DNA from: a virus
Length of the DNA stretch: 64,000 bases
Reading direction: 5' to 3' (one strand)
Virus record (IMG/VR): IMGVR_UViG_3300031669_000007
Span: 28,631 to 92,630 of that record
Shown: piece by piece, positions 1 through 8,717 of the stretch
Layout: each line of letters begins with the position of its first letter
Position numbering within the stretch: position 1 is the stretch's first letter
Notes under the pieces: model-generated
The model's database searches: none
What the model was told of the DNA's origin: nothing
Seen by the model: only the letters and a program-made list of their open reading frames with translations
Position numbers and translations under genes: made by a program

Positions 1-122
1 GAACCTAATCCAGATTCTTCAATCGTATATGTCACAGTTAGCGAAAACGGCGTAAACTCGGTGTAGATAGGAGTTATTTTGGGCGTTATTACTAACTTTG
101 ATGTAGACGATACTGCTGACAT
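1..122 (-). CDS. 5' end of a CDS leaving the window
   Basis: An ATG overlaps the stop of the gene before it (TAATG) and the frame stays open for 40 codons to the window edge. The visible N-terminus starts MSAVSSTSKLVITPKI and alternates Thr, Ser, Val and Ile, as beta-rich virion proteins do. No family is recognised. The shared stop/start places it in one operon with the genes at 122-905. Confidence 0.6.
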   Translation of the reverse strand, partial: MSAVSSTSKLVITPKITPIYTEFTPFSLTVTYTIEESGLG

Positions 123-421
123 TATGCTTTCGCTAATGTAATGCCTGTAGTCTTTTGAATATAGTGATCAGACATTTCACGCATAGTTAAACCGTGCAGC
201 ATAATATGCTGGAAATGTATTGGCATTGCCAACTCTGATTCACTTGTAAAGATTGTAGGCACTAATACGATACCCTGTTGAGTAGGCATCACTGTCATTG
301 GTTTCTTAATCATAAATCCAGTTTCTGTTTCTTCGTCGAACTTAGCAACAACCTCATCTCCGTTTGAAATTTTCATTGAGATGATGTCTCCTGATTTGTA
401 TTTCTTTTTATTTAATAACAT
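122..421 (-). CDS. Small Sm-like/SH3-like barrel protein, unknown role
   Basis: This protein has 99 residues. The start has an AAGGA-type ribosome site about seven bases upstream. The first half (YKSGDIISMKISNGDEVVAK, then a hydrophobic segment ending in GFMIKKP) has the rhythm of a small five-stranded Sm- or SH3-like barrel. The second half (VLVPTIFTSES onward) looks like an extra strand and helix. No catalytic residues are visible. Similar short proteins occur in T4-like phages without assigned function. The Sm-like reading is an inference from hydrophobic pattern only. Confidence 0.6.
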   Translation of the reverse strand: MLLNKKKYKSGDIISMKISNGDEVVAKFDEETETGFMIKKPMTVMPTQQGIVLVPTIFTSESELAMPIHFQHIMLHGLTMREMSDHYIQKTTGITLAKA

Positions 422-714
422 GTTTTTTCCTTTTTAATTGGTTGCCATGTTTGGCAGTATAGATTACTATATTTCTGACGACCCCTAAATTTTCGTCTAA
501 TGATCCTAAAATGAAACGAACATCTTTCTGAACGAGTATCAAATGTCATCGGATCGACGTAATTTTTAACATTCTTCTTTATAAAAGGAAGTATGACAGT
601 AAGATGCCAGCCGTTGTGATAGTCTTTTCCTTCAATCTGTTTCCCGAAGCAAATTATGACATCAGCTGGTGTTCTGCATCCTTCATGGCGATCTTCATAT
701 TTAAAGAGTTTCAT
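412..714 (-). CDS. Hypothetical basic protein
   Basis: The protein has 100 residues and starts at an ATG sharing an ATGA overlap with the zinc-ribbon gene before it. It is basic and aromatic, with a C-terminal stretch of Arg and Lys (IIRRKFRGRQK) and five cysteines that form no clear zinc motif. I recognise no family. Coupling to its neighbours suggests co-expression with the zinc-ribbon and Sm-like genes. Confidence 0.6.
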   Translation of the reverse strand: MKLFKYEDRHEGCRTPADVIICFGKQIEGKDYHNGWHLTVILPFIKKNVKNYVDPMTFDTRSERCSFHFRIIRRKFRGRQKYSNLYCQTWQPIKKEKTCY

Positions 715-905
715 TCTGTTCCTGACGAAGTAGGTTTAAACCACCCGTTACCTTTAAGAATAAAGTTTGTTCCTGATTGATCAAATGTTTTACGCATTGT
801 GCTGCCGCAGTCTGTGCAACTTGCAGGCAAATCACTTTCAGTAACTTTTCTAATCTTTGTTTCTATGTTTTCACATTTAGTGCATTTGTATGTATATAAC
901 GGCAT
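711..905 (-). CDS. FmdB-like zinc-ribbon protein
   Basis: A 64-residue protein opening MPLYTYKCTKCENIE, with a second knuckle CTDCG around residue 30 followed by MRKTF. Two CxxC pairs spaced this way, with the MPxYxYxC start, are the hallmark of the FmdB (CxxC_CxxC_SSSS) zinc-ribbon family. A terminal GNGWF segment is also typical. A GGGA ribosome site precedes the ATG. These proteins bind zinc; their role in phages is unknown and may be regulatory. Confidence 0.8.
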   Translation of the reverse strand: MPLYTYKCTKCENIETKIRKVTESDLPASCTDCGSTMRKTFDQSGTNFILKGNGWFKPTSSGTE

Positions 906-915
906 TATATTCCCT

Positions 916-1563
916 TTAGTTTTTTAATTTACAGTTTTCGCCGTGCCATCGAGAATAATTTCCCTGAGCAATTAATTTGTGGCAATAAGGACACTCTATT
1001 TTTAATCTAGCTATCCTAAATCTTGGATTCTTTTCGCCTATTTTGCCGAACATTGGATTCTTATCTCCAAGATGCGATATTGATTTTTTAATTTTTGTTT
1101 CTTCGGAATCTTTAATAATTCCGGTTACTCCTTTATTCCATGCTACTACTCCTGGCTTACCTTTATTGTGTGCTGGTTGACCTTGTCTTGCTTCAGATAT
1201 TTTAGCTCGGGTTATGTCTGAGTGTCTGCTTCCTGGTGTTGCTCCATCTAACCCGTTTTCTGGTTTTTCATTTGCCCATATCTTTTTGCCAGTTAAACTA
1301 TCTTTGGCATTTACTATATCCCATTGATCTGAACACATTAACGCAAATTTAACTAATTCGTCTTTCTCGGTGAATAAACAGTACCAAATAGTTTCAACTT
1401 TGCTGCCGTGTTTCTTTAAGTGCCTTTTCCAATATCGGCCAGATCCTCTATATGAAATCACTCTGCCATGACTACCCGTTGTTTTACAAAAATATTTTAA
1501 GCCTGTTACAGAATGCTGTTTAATACACAAATAAGTTGTTCTGAATTCCGCCTCATTATTCAT
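916..1563 (-). CDS. GIY-YIG-type homing endonuclease with NUMOD3 repeats
   Basis: The N-terminal domain (TYLCIKQHSVTGLKYFCKTT, then YRGSGRYWKRHLKKHG and ENGL) matches the divergent Seg-like GIY-YIG pattern TGLKYFGKT...GSGKYW. Here the Gly of YFGKT is replaced by Cys, which could affect activity. Two NUMOD3-type motifs follow (NKGKPG/AWNKG near residues 135-145, GDKNPMFGK near 170). A C-terminal CPYCHK...HGENC zinc finger ends the protein. It lies just downstream of nrdB and has its own late-type promoter, as phage homing genes often do. A paralogue is at 8888-9478. Confidence 0.8.
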   Translation of the reverse strand: MNNEAEFRTTYLCIKQHSVTGLKYFCKTTGSHGRVISYRGSGRYWKRHLKKHGSKVETIWYCLFTEKDELVKFALMCSDQWDIVNAKDSLTGKKIWANEKPENGLDGATPGSRHSDITRAKISEARQGQPAHNKGKPGVVAWNKGVTGIIKDSEETKIKKSISHLGDKNPMFGKIGEKNPRFRIARLKIECPYCHKLIAQGNYSRWHGENCKLKN

Positions 1564-1585
1564 ACTATTCCTTGAACTATAATAG

Positions 1586-1593
1586 TATTTATT
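1586..1593 (-). promoter_or_regulatory. Late-type promoter variant (AATAAATA)
   Basis: The minus strand reads AATAAATA, one base from the T4 late consensus TATAAATA. A start about six bases further on gives a roughly 17-base leader containing AAGGA before the ATG at 1563. It would let the homing endonuclease be transcribed independently of nrdB. Confidence 0.45.
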
Positions 1594-1613
1594 CTATTGT
1601 TAGAGACGATAAA

Positions 1614-2711
1614 TTAAAAGTCGGTGTCAAACATAATATCGTCGTCATCCTTAGTTACTACTCCGACCTTGTACTGGTTATTATCCTGTTCTTGTGGTGC
1701 TGCCTGTGTCTTACTAATATTAATCCAGTCTTCCATGTGAGGCATTGGATTATGACGAGGAAACTTGTACTCGCTTTCCAGATCTAAAAATTTATGAACT
1801 GGTGCTGCGTTATACATTACCCACGACTTAACTGTGGCTGCATTTGCTCCAACTAATTCTCTGCCTTCACTAAACAAATAGTCAGTCCACACCATCTCTG
1901 ATTCAACTATGTCATTAAATAGTTTTTCAATACGCGGCTTTAATCTTAAATATGCTTCTTTACCTCGCTCAGTTTGCAGTTCTACTCTCAATACTTCCTT
2001 ATCGAGCTCAACGTGTACTTCAAGCTCGTCCTGTGCAATCTTTTGAACTGCTTTTCCAATACTTTGGAACCAGCCCGTGCTGCAAATAGTAAATGTGATT
2101 GCAAAGCTTGCCATAAATTGCACTCTCTCTAATAAGAACAATGCAATGATTGCCATAAAGAGTGAATCATACGATTGTTCTGCTGTCATCTCTCCTAATG
2201 CATAACGATGTGAAACTTTGAATACATCATCAAATACTTCTTTGATAGTAGTTAAGCGAACTAAGCTTTCTCTTACTGCAAGGATATCTGTTAATACTAA
2301 CTCTGGATTATCAAAGCTCATACGAACAATTTCACTGTAGGTTGCTGAGTGAATAACCTCGTTATCTGAAATTCTTTGCCATGCTGCCCACAATGAACTA
2401 TCAGTAATGAATGGAGCTAGTACAGGAGCAATGTTTCTTGATGCAACACTGTCTGCTTCCCATTGCCACGCGAGTGTTCGTATCATCATATCATACACTG
2501 ACTTAGGACAGTTCTTAAAATCTAAGTTGCACTGACTATAGTCAAACTCATCCTCTGACCAGTCTAAGCTTTTCATTGTTTTATAGATTGCCCAAATTTT
2601 AGGATAGTGTTTATTTACTGTGTCAAACACACCAGGATCTTCACCAAAAAATAGCGGTGACTTATCGTGATATTGTTTTACTGTTTTATTTACGTTAAAT
2701 ACTTTTGTCAT
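1614..2711 (-). CDS. nrdB: Class Ia ribonucleotide reductase, beta subunit
   Basis: NrdB holds the di-iron tyrosyl-radical site that activates NrdA for dNTP synthesis. At 365 residues it has family length. Iron ligands and radical site are visible: D87, E118, H121 and Y125 (motif NEVIHSATY), then E195 (LLERVQF). The last ligand pair, normally ExxH, appears as E229-x-x-x-H233 in AQDELEVH, one residue longer than in E. coli NrdB. This may be a subfamily trait. The acidic C-terminus ending FDTDF fits the tail that docks on NrdA. It follows nrdA with a 24-base gap, so the two are co-transcribed. Confidence 0.95.
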   Translation of the reverse strand: MTKVFNVNKTVKQYHDKSPLFFGEDPGVFDTVNKHYPKIWAIYKTMKSLDWSEDEFDYSQCNLDFKNCPKSVYDMMIRTLAWQWEADSVASRNIAPVLAPFITDSSLWAAWQRISDNEVIHSATYSEIVRMSFDNPELVLTDILAVRESLVRLTTIKEVFDDVFKVSHRYALGEMTAEQSYDSLFMAIIALFLLERVQFMASFAITFTICSTGWFQSIGKAVQKIAQDELEVHVELDKEVLRVELQTERGKEAYLRLKPRIEKLFNDIVESEMVWTDYLFSEGRELVGANAATVKSWVMYNAAPVHKFLDLESEYKFPRHNPMPHMEDWINISKTQAAPQEQDNNQYKVGVVTKDDDDIMFDTDF

Positions 2712-2735
2712 TTGTCTTCTTTCTTCGTTGTGTTG

Positions 2736-5042
2736 TTATAAACTGCACGACTCACAGTAGTCGTCGCCATTATTTGAATCAGATACTGTGTCGCTTGTAA
2801 TAGCGTTACTACTTTCAATTGCATTTTCATTTGATCCAAGCTCAACGCCCTTGCTTGTTAAACTATTTACATAATAGCGTGATTTCATTCCATACTTTAT
2901 CATATCTATGTAGTCTTGTATCATTTCCGTACTAGATACTTTCTGGTCACCTTGTATTTTTACAAAGAAGTCAGCACTAATTCCTTGATCGCACCATTTT
3001 TGCATAATAGCATAAACTTTAATCATGTCGCTAGTTTTTATATCCCATGCGAATTGATATTTGTTCTTTAACTTTGTTGCGTCAGGAGCACACCAATGGT
3101 TGATTAGTGTATCGTTTGTTTTCATTAAATAGAACTCACGGATTGGGTACGGCCCGTTTGTGGTGCCAGATGAAATAGTTGAGGATTCTCCTGGCATGTG
3201 TGCAACTAACACTGAATTACGAATACCACCGTTCTTAATAATGTCTTTACGCAATAAGTCCCAGTCACGCTTGTTCTCTACTGTAACTAACTCATCGACA
3301 CGTTTTTCGTATGTATCAAGCGGTAACCATCCCTGTGGCCATTTTGTTTTGTGCATCCAAGGAGCATTCCCTAGCTCTTTGCCTAATCTTAGGCTTGCGT
3401 TGATTAAGTGCCACATATGAGTCTCTGATAACTCATGAATAAAATCCCTACCGCCTTGCTCTGAGTATAAGAAACCTTTCTTCGCCATTAGATGTGCAAG
3501 ACCTAATATACCAACACCTGCGCTCAGTCTTGCTTTTGCTGTGTGTTCCAAGTTAGGGAACACATAGTCGCTTTTGAAGATACATTTGTCAATCATCTTC
3601 AGTGCATAGTAGGCTGCATCGGCGTATTGATCATCTGACTCAATATTACTGACGATAATGCCCGCAATACTGCAAAGACCAATTTCTCCGTCGCCTTCTT
3701 CGTATTCTTCTTTATACAATTCTGCTACGCTCTCGTATCCTTTAGTTACAAGGTCAATCTCTTGGCACAAATTGCTTGAATAGATTTTTTCTAAGAAAGG
3801 AGTATGCTGGTTCATCATATCAGTAATATGTAGATATTGAACACCAGTTTCGTAGCTCTGTGTTAAGGCACCAAGCAACAACTCACGAGCATTTACTTTG
3901 ATGGTTGCTTTTCCCGATTCGACATATTCGTTATATAGTCTCTCAAACTCGGATGTATCACTACTGTACTGTGCTTCGTATAAGTCGGGAGCATCGGCAA
4001 TAGAGAAGAGGTAAATGTCTTCTTTCTTTGCTACTTTGCGGGCAAAAAACTTGTTTGAACCAAAGCTGTAATGACATCCACCAATCTTTTTATTTGCTGG
4101 TGTCATTGGGTGACGTAATTTCTGAATTACTTCTACTTCTGGATCATAAGCCGTGTAATGAACAGTGCTTGCTCCGCCACGCCCATTTTGTAGATTAGCT
4201 TGAATAGCACCAACCATTGATCTATAATATGGAAGCTTTCCTTGATGCTGGATCATTCCGCTTCTAATTGAATCACCCAACGAACGTGTCTTAATATGTG
4301 TTCCGATACCTGCACTCATACATGTCATCATATATGAAATGTGATCACCTGCTGCTAAACTTGGAGCAGAATCTTTCGTAGTGTAAAGACAGCAAGATGC
4401 GTAGCCGTTTAATTTTGTTCCAAGGTTTACGAAGTTTGGTGTTGGGCAGTTAATGCGATTATAACTAAAGTGATCATACCATGCCTTCACATGAACTAAA
4501 CGTTCCGCTGGATTTTCGTCTTCGGCAAGAGCCATTGCCATACGCATATAAACAAACTGCGGAGATTCATATTCTTTACCTGTCAGCTTGTTGCGTAAAG
4601 AATATTTGTATCTGATTTGATTTAGTTGATAATGTGGATATTTAAGATCTCGCTTATGGTCAATTATCTTCTCCACTGCACTGTATTCCTCGTCTGAGTA
4701 ATCTAATGTTACCATTAAACCATCAGTGGCCAATGATCTATGTAGATCATTTACGGTAGGGCGACCGTCAGGGTAAGTTATGCGCTCAATCAATGACGCA
4801 TATAGTCTACCGGCCATTCTATTGTATTCCCAAGTTTTCTTACTCAGACACACTTTAATTAATGTTTCTTGTAGCTGTTGACTTGTGCATTCCTCTGGAC
4901 ATTGGTTAACTGTATCAATTACTATGGTTGACCAATCTACATGTGGTCCGAGAGTTTTTGCTGCCCACACTCCCCACCCATTTAATTTACTAGGAATGAA
5001 TTCTTCCGTAGTACCGTTACGTTTCAAAATAGTTTTTATCAT
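2736..5042 (-). CDS. nrdA: Class Ia ribonucleotide reductase, alpha subunit
   Basis: NrdA reduces ribonucleoside diphosphates to deoxynucleotides for phage replication. The 768-residue chain has an N-terminal ATP-cone (about residues 1-90). Active-site elements are present: cysteines at YASCC (217/218), the finger loop NLCQE with thiyl-radical C426 and E428, and the partner cysteine C457 in GLCSIAG. The double-tyrosine SRYYVN sits near the end of the radical-transfer path. The C-terminal CESC pair (763/766) is the thioredoxin/glutaredoxin shuttle. No intein or intron interrupts it, although phage nrd genes are common homing targets. Confidence 0.97.
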   Translation of the reverse strand: MIKTILKRNGTTEEFIPSKLNGWGVWAAKTLGPHVDWSTIVIDTVNQCPEECTSQQLQETLIKVCLSKKTWEYNRMAGRLYASLIERITYPDGRPTVNDLHRSLATDGLMVTLDYSDEEYSAVEKIIDHKRDLKYPHYQLNQIRYKYSLRNKLTGKEYESPQFVYMRMAMALAEDENPAERLVHVKAWYDHFSYNRINCPTPNFVNLGTKLNGYASCCLYTTKDSAPSLAAGDHISYMMTCMSAGIGTHIKTRSLGDSIRSGMIQHQGKLPYYRSMVGAIQANLQNGRGGASTVHYTAYDPEVEVIQKLRHPMTPANKKIGGCHYSFGSNKFFARKVAKKEDIYLFSIADAPDLYEAQYSSDTSEFERLYNEYVESGKATIKVNARELLLGALTQSYETGVQYLHITDMMNQHTPFLEKIYSSNLCQEIDLVTKGYESVAELYKEEYEEGDGEIGLCSIAGIIVSNIESDDQYADAAYYALKMIDKCIFKSDYVFPNLEHTAKARLSAGVGILGLAHLMAKKGFLYSEQGGRDFIHELSETHMWHLINASLRLGKELGNAPWMHKTKWPQGWLPLDTYEKRVDELVTVENKRDWDLLRKDIIKNGGIRNSVLVAHMPGESSTISSGTTNGPYPIREFYLMKTNDTLINHWCAPDATKLKNKYQFAWDIKTSDMIKVYAIMQKWCDQGISADFFVKIQGDQKVSSTEMIQDYIDMIKYGMKSRYYVNSLTSKGVELGSNENAIESSNAITSDTVSDSNNGDDYCESCSL

Positions 5043-5126
5043 ATTGCCTTTTTTATTGTATTGTATTTACGAGTGACGCTGAGTAACCAAACTATTTACT
5101 GTTCGATTTGTGTTTTCTTGTTTATC

Positions 5127-5657
5127 TTATATAAATGATATGCTGTTGTAGGTAAGTATTGCAGGATTTCCTGAAGATGATGTGTATGTCATGCTCAGTG
5201 AGTTTGCCGTAATAGTTGTGTTTGGTATCAACGTAATACCCAGATTATTTGTTTCAACGTAATCATCTTCGTATGCTACTGCAGAACCATCGGACAACAT
5301 TGCTATTTTCATTGATCCTGTTCTCTCATCTAAATCACGAGTAATTGAGTAACTCATTATAACTGAACTGAAATTACTGTCAATTACTGTGGATAGAGTC
5401 GGTACAGAAACATTTGCAGATAACGGTGTATATAACATGGCTGCCCCGTTTCCGGAAATGCCTGCTAAATCTAAGTCAGTTAGTATTCTAGTACTCTGTC
5501 CAGGAAGAGGAGAACCTTCAGATAACGTTCCATTGCCAATATATAATTCTCTAGTATCAACTGCCCAACCAAGTTCTGCGCTTGTTAGTGTGCTTGAAGA
5601 TAAATCTGATCGTAATCCTCTTCGAAGTTGTATGCGACTGATTTGTAAAATTGCCAT
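5127..5657 (-). CDS. Tail-fibre-like virion protein
   Basis: The N-terminus (RIQLRRG, then ELGWAVDTRELYIGNG) matches the repeat found at the start of many phage receptor-binding and fibre proteins (Mtd-N/hyaluronidase-like fold). The remaining 176-residue chain is Ser/Thr-rich and beta-type, as in trimeric fibre modules. It is probably a small virion attachment protein rather than a full-length fibre. It is followed by the acetyltransferase-like gene in the same operon direction. Confidence 0.65.
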   Translation of the reverse strand: MAILQISRIQLRRGLRSDLSSSTLTSAELGWAVDTRELYIGNGTLSEGSPLPGQSTRILTDLDLAGISGNGAAMLYTPLSANVSVPTLSTVIDSNFSSVIMSYSITRDLDERTGSMKIAMLSDGSAVAYEDDYVETNNLGITLIPNTTITANSLSMTYTSSSGNPAILTYNSISFI

Positions 5658-5672
5658 TGTTTTATGTCCTAA

Positions 5673-6242
5673 TTACTCAATAATTGCTGTATAATCTTCT
5701 TTAATGTATGATGAACCTGTCTTAAACATTGGCCAGTCAGAAAAATCGCCAGTATTTTCTATCATAATACGCCAATCCGTAGATCCACCACTACTGTAAA
5801 AATTATTTAATGTATCAATATCAAATGGTTCATTCTGCCCAGCTTTGATATTATGCCATTGTTTCTTAAATCTTGATAATCCCTTAACTACTTCTTGCAT
5901 ATCAGGAGAATGTATCTTACCCAAAAATAATGGGTTTTTCGCCAATCTTGATTTATAAAACCAGAGCATTTTAGAAAATATCTTTTGTCCTCTATATTCT
6001 TCTTTAACCCAAATATCATCGACTATGTTCTTATCATTCAATGAAGTATATGCTATTAGTTGATTCCTGTACCATAAAGAATAATAGTCATTATATTGTC
6101 TAACTTGATATTGTTCAATATCTGCGATATATTTCCCGTGTGTTAGCCACAACTCAGAGTGTTCTTCCCCAAACTTTTTTGCAAGGTTAGAATAATCTGG
6201 ACCTCGCCAAGGCATTTCGCTTATAAATTCTATGGATCTCAT
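5673..6242 (-). CDS. GNAT-like acetyltransferase with capsid-targeting N-terminus
   Basis: The N-terminus MRSIEFISE resembles the T4 capsid-targeting peptide ending in an (I/L)xE protease site. The body contains a GNAT-like core: strands around YSLWYRNQLIAYTSL and IVDDIWV, followed by EEYRGQKIFSKML, which fits the acetyl-CoA pyrophosphate loop (Q/RxxGxG/A) and helix. About 189 residues. I chose the second of two adjacent ATGs because it starts the shared motif; 6245 is equally possible. Substrate unknown. If packaged, it could acetylate host proteins at infection. Confidence 0.65.
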   Translation of the reverse strand: MRSIEFISEMPWRGPDYSNLAKKFGEEHSELWLTHGKYIADIEQYQVRQYNDYYSLWYRNQLIAYTSLNDKNIVDDIWVKEEYRGQKIFSKMLWFYKSRLAKNPLFLGKIHSPDMQEVVKGLSRFKKQWHNIKAGQNEPFDIDTLNNFYSSGGSTDWRIMIENTGDFSDWPMFKTGSSYIKEDYTAIIE

Positions 6243-6254
6243 CATGTATTTATG

Positions 6255-6965
6255 CTAAGAGAGGCGATAGAACTTCTCAACCCTCGCCAACCATTTTTCT
6301 ACATAAATATCCCACTCATCGCCTTCGACCACCCACTGTTGATACTCACATGCTCGACTACACATTAAGATAACGCCAGTGCGTATATTTGTTTTATGTA
6401 CTTCGTTGTGTGCCATTGCATAGGCAACAAGCTGAGTCTTATAATCCTCAACCCACTCGTCCTTTTTAGGCTTATTGGTCTGTTTATAGTCGAGAATTGA
6501 CTCTTTTCCGTTCCAAATACCAGCCAAATCTGTTGACCCTGCATAGAGTCCTGGATAGTAAACGGGGACTTCCGTTCCCCATATCTCGTCCATATGAACT
6601 AGGCCCTTTTCTATAATTTGTTGTGCCATTGGATGAGCAATCTGTTGAACAGTGTTTGTTCCTGGGGCTTTGGATTCACCCAAGCAATATTGTTCGAGCA
6701 TCTTATGCATCGTCGTTCCAACTCCGGCTGCTTCTGTTGTGATAGTTTGGGCTGCTTGATGTCCTACTCTTTTACGCCAATTTTGTAGGGCTGCTTTAGA
6801 TTCCTCAGACTTGGTCTTATCTAAGATAGTTGTGACCGAGGGGAGTTTGCTACCGTCAGGAGTATCATATAATCGTTTGCCATCTACTATGGCTCTGGAC
6901 ATTGCTTGATACGTGAATTTTTCTACAATCGGTATTTGTTTTTGTGGGTTAGTTATAAGTGTCAT
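6255..6965 (-). CDS. PD-(D/E)XK exonuclease, MGME1/RecB-like
   Basis: The 236-residue protein carries the full RecB-type nuclease signature. GVGTTMHKMLEQY supplies H87 and E91, TEVPVY supplies E132 and STDLAG supplies D146. LDYKQTNK supplies D159 and K161, and QLVAYAMA supplies Q178 and Y182. This order matches MGME1/Cas4-like single-strand exonucleases found in T4-like and cyanobacterial myoviruses. It probably processes DNA ends during replication or recombination. The gene sits before a block of head genes with only a short spacer. Confidence 0.85.
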   Translation of the reverse strand: MTLITNPQKQIPIVEKFTYQAMSRAIVDGKRLYDTPDGSKLPSVTTILDKTKSEESKAALQNWRKRVGHQAAQTITTEAAGVGTTMHKMLEQYCLGESKAPGTNTVQQIAHPMAQQIIEKGLVHMDEIWGTEVPVYYPGLYAGSTDLAGIWNGKESILDYKQTNKPKKDEWVEDYKTQLVAYAMAHNEVHKTNIRTGVILMCSRACEYQQWVVEGDEWDIYVEKWLARVEKFYRLS

Positions 6966-7003
6966 GCATTAATTGTATAACAACATACCATCAAAAAGCA
7001 AGT

Positions 7004-7426
7004 TTATTGGCGATTTTTTGCTGCGCTTTTTGCCATATTCGAAACTGTTTCTTCCGAATCTTGTTCCGGCGACGTGTGTTCTTCACCGCTATCTTCGCCG
7101 TCGCCAGTATGCTCTTCATCGGAATCTTCATCCGAATCAGATGCAAGCTCGATTGTATCTTTATTGAAGGTTTTGATTAGGTCTTTTACTGCGTCATTGT
7201 TTTCGAATGCGTCAACAAGTGCATTATAATCGAATGTAGTATCGCCAGCGTTCTGAACCAATTGAATCAAGCTATCGGTGCGTAGTTTTGCAGATAGTTC
7301 TTTATCTTCAGAACGCTTCTTTAAGAACATAAGAACAGGCATAAGATTTGAAGATAGTGTATCTTCGCCGCCACCTAATTGATCTTCTGCTGATGCATCT
7401 TCAAATACTATTTCTCTTATTTTCAT
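7004..7426 (-). CDS. Capsid-targeted acidic protein
   Basis: The protein has 140 residues and begins MKIREIVFE, the capsid-targeting-like motif with a predicted cut after E9. A helical middle (about 30-90) precedes a highly acidic Asp/Glu/Ser tail with repeated EEHT segments. Acidic, helical head-internal proteins are typical of T4-like prohead cores. Its start overlaps the stop of the scaffold-like gene (TAATG), supporting a joint role in head assembly. No enzymatic motif is seen. Confidence 0.65.
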   Translation of the reverse strand: MKIREIVFEDASAEDQLGGGEDTLSSNLMPVLMFLKKRSEDKELSAKLRTDSLIQLVQNAGDTTFDYNALVDAFENNDAVKDLIKTFNKDTIELASDSDEDSDEEHTGDGEDSGEEHTSPEQDSEETVSNMAKSAAKNRQ

Positions 7427-8157
7427 TAACGACGCTCTCTACCAAGTGATTCCGGACCACCTGCGGCTGCATCATCTGCGCCAAATTCATCTGGAGGAGC
7501 TTCACCGCCAAACTCATCTGCGCCGCCCATTTCGTCTGGAAGTCCTGCACCAGGCATACCTTCTGCTCCTGCTACGCCCGACATATCCATTGGTTCTTCT
7601 TGAGCTTCGCCGGTTAATGCGCGAGCTGCGCCGTCTACGCCATCGCGTGATTGGTTAAGTTGTTGTGATAATGTTCCTAATACTTGTCCTACTGAGTTTT
7701 TGAATTGATCTGCTTGTGCTGCGCCAATCTGATCACGGATAGTGTCAATAAGTGCAGGAAGCTGTTCGTTCTGTAGTTTGCCTACTTTTTCGATCATGTC
7801 TTGAACTGTGTCAACCATGTCTTTTGCTGCAAGAATAGCTTCTGACTTTCCTAGCTCGCCTTCTTTTAATTTACGCTTTGTTCTTTCTTTTGATTCTACT
7901 AATTTAGTTGCATCAATGAAGCGGGATAATCCTTCAAAGACAATAAGCATTTCTAAATACTGCGGGTCTTGTTCAGCTGTATGGATTAGGCTGCTTTTAC
8001 GGATAGCATTGACTGCCTCCATAATCTTATCACGCATTGCTTCTGCTTTTGCTAGTGTTAGAGCTTCATAATTGATTTTGAATCCAAAACGTGACTCGGT
8101 CACTTTGTTTAGTTTCTTCATTGATGGCTTGTTTTTTGTCATATCTGTCAGTTTCAT
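7426..8157 (-). CDS. Scaffold/prohead-core-like protein
   Basis: This protein has 243 residues. The N-terminus is basic and followed by FGFKINYEALT; the central 150 residues are predicted long amphipathic helices (DMVDTVQDMIEKVGKLQNEQ). The C-terminal 60 residues are a disordered, acidic Gly/Ala/Pro-rich region. This layout fits a T4-like core or scaffold protein, but I see no decisive motif. A perfect late promoter lies 32 bases upstream of its ATG, so it belongs to the late class, and its TAATG overlap couples the acidic capsid-targeted protein. Confidence 0.6.
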   Translation of the reverse strand: MKLTDMTKNKPSMKKLNKVTESRFGFKINYEALTLAKAEAMRDKIMEAVNAIRKSSLIHTAEQDPQYLEMLIVFEGLSRFIDATKLVESKERTKRKLKEGELGKSEAILAAKDMVDTVQDMIEKVGKLQNEQLPALIDTIRDQIGAAQADQFKNSVGQVLGTLSQQLNQSRDGVDGAARALTGEAQEEPMDMSGVAGAEGMPGAGLPDEMGGADEFGGEAPPDEFGADDAAAGGPESLGRERR

Positions 8158-8188
8158 GTTTGTGGTTTCCTATTAAAAACGCTTAATG

Positions 8189-8196
8189 TATTTATA
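8189..8196 (-). promoter_or_regulatory. T4-type late promoter TATAAATA
   Basis: Exact TATAAATA on the minus strand. A start about six bases downstream gives a 26-base leader with GGAAA before the ATG at 8157. It drives the scaffold-like gene and its coupled partner. Confidence 0.8.
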
Positions 8197-8210
8197 CTCA
8201 ATTAAATAAT

Positions 8211-8717
8211 TTAAGAAAGTTTTCTAATTAATCGCTTCACCGCTGCAACATTGTTCTCTAAATCTTGTTTAATTAATCTAAGTTTACCTTTTGTTTCTTC
8301 ATAGCGGCTTGAGTATAAGTCTATCTTAAATTGATCCTTGGCCGCATGAGCAGCATCTAATCTAACCCTGAATATAGACTTATCCAAGTCAAGTTTCCCT
8401 ACATATAAATCTATTCTATATAATTCTTTTGCGGCATCTACTCTGCCCAAGTGCATTAAAGAACAATAGAAAATAGCACTTCTCTTATCAGTGAACTCTA
8501 ACTCTTCTACACGCCAACATATATCTGACACCTTCTCTACTTTATATGTTGCAACGAGATAGTCTCCATTCTGAAGTAGCATACAGATGGGTAACTTGCT
8601 CTTTTTTTGAAGTTCTAGCAGTTCGTTTCTTGTCCACTCAGTTACGCGATGTAAGCCGTATGCCTCAATGACGTCTAATTTTTTATCGGATTTTTTTAAG
8701 ATAGATTGTTTTGCCAT
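8211..8717 (-). CDS. Hypothetical helical protein
   Basis: The start used here (MAKQSILKKSDKK) limits overlap with the short gene before it; an in-frame ATG at 8741 would add eight residues and neither has a strong ribosome site. The first 70 residues look mixed alpha/beta. From about residue 80 the chain is charged and helical, with repeated units ending in IDLY (YRIDLYVGKL, FKIDLYSSRY). No family is recognised. It precedes the late-promoted scaffold-like gene and may be transcribed separately from it. Confidence 0.6.
   Translation of the reverse strand: MAKQSILKKSDKKLDVIEAYGLHRVTEWTRNELLELQKKSKLPICMLLQNGDYLVATYKVEKVSDICWRVEELEFTDKRSAIFYCSLMHLGRVDAAKELYRIDLYVGKLDLDKSIFRVRLDAAHAAKDQFKIDLYSSRYEETKGKLRLIKQDLENNVAAVKRLIRKLS

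Noticed and set aside
6247-6254. CATAAATA as late promoter for the GNAT-like gene
   Set aside because: The predicted start would fall inside or after the ATG, so normal use is unlikely.
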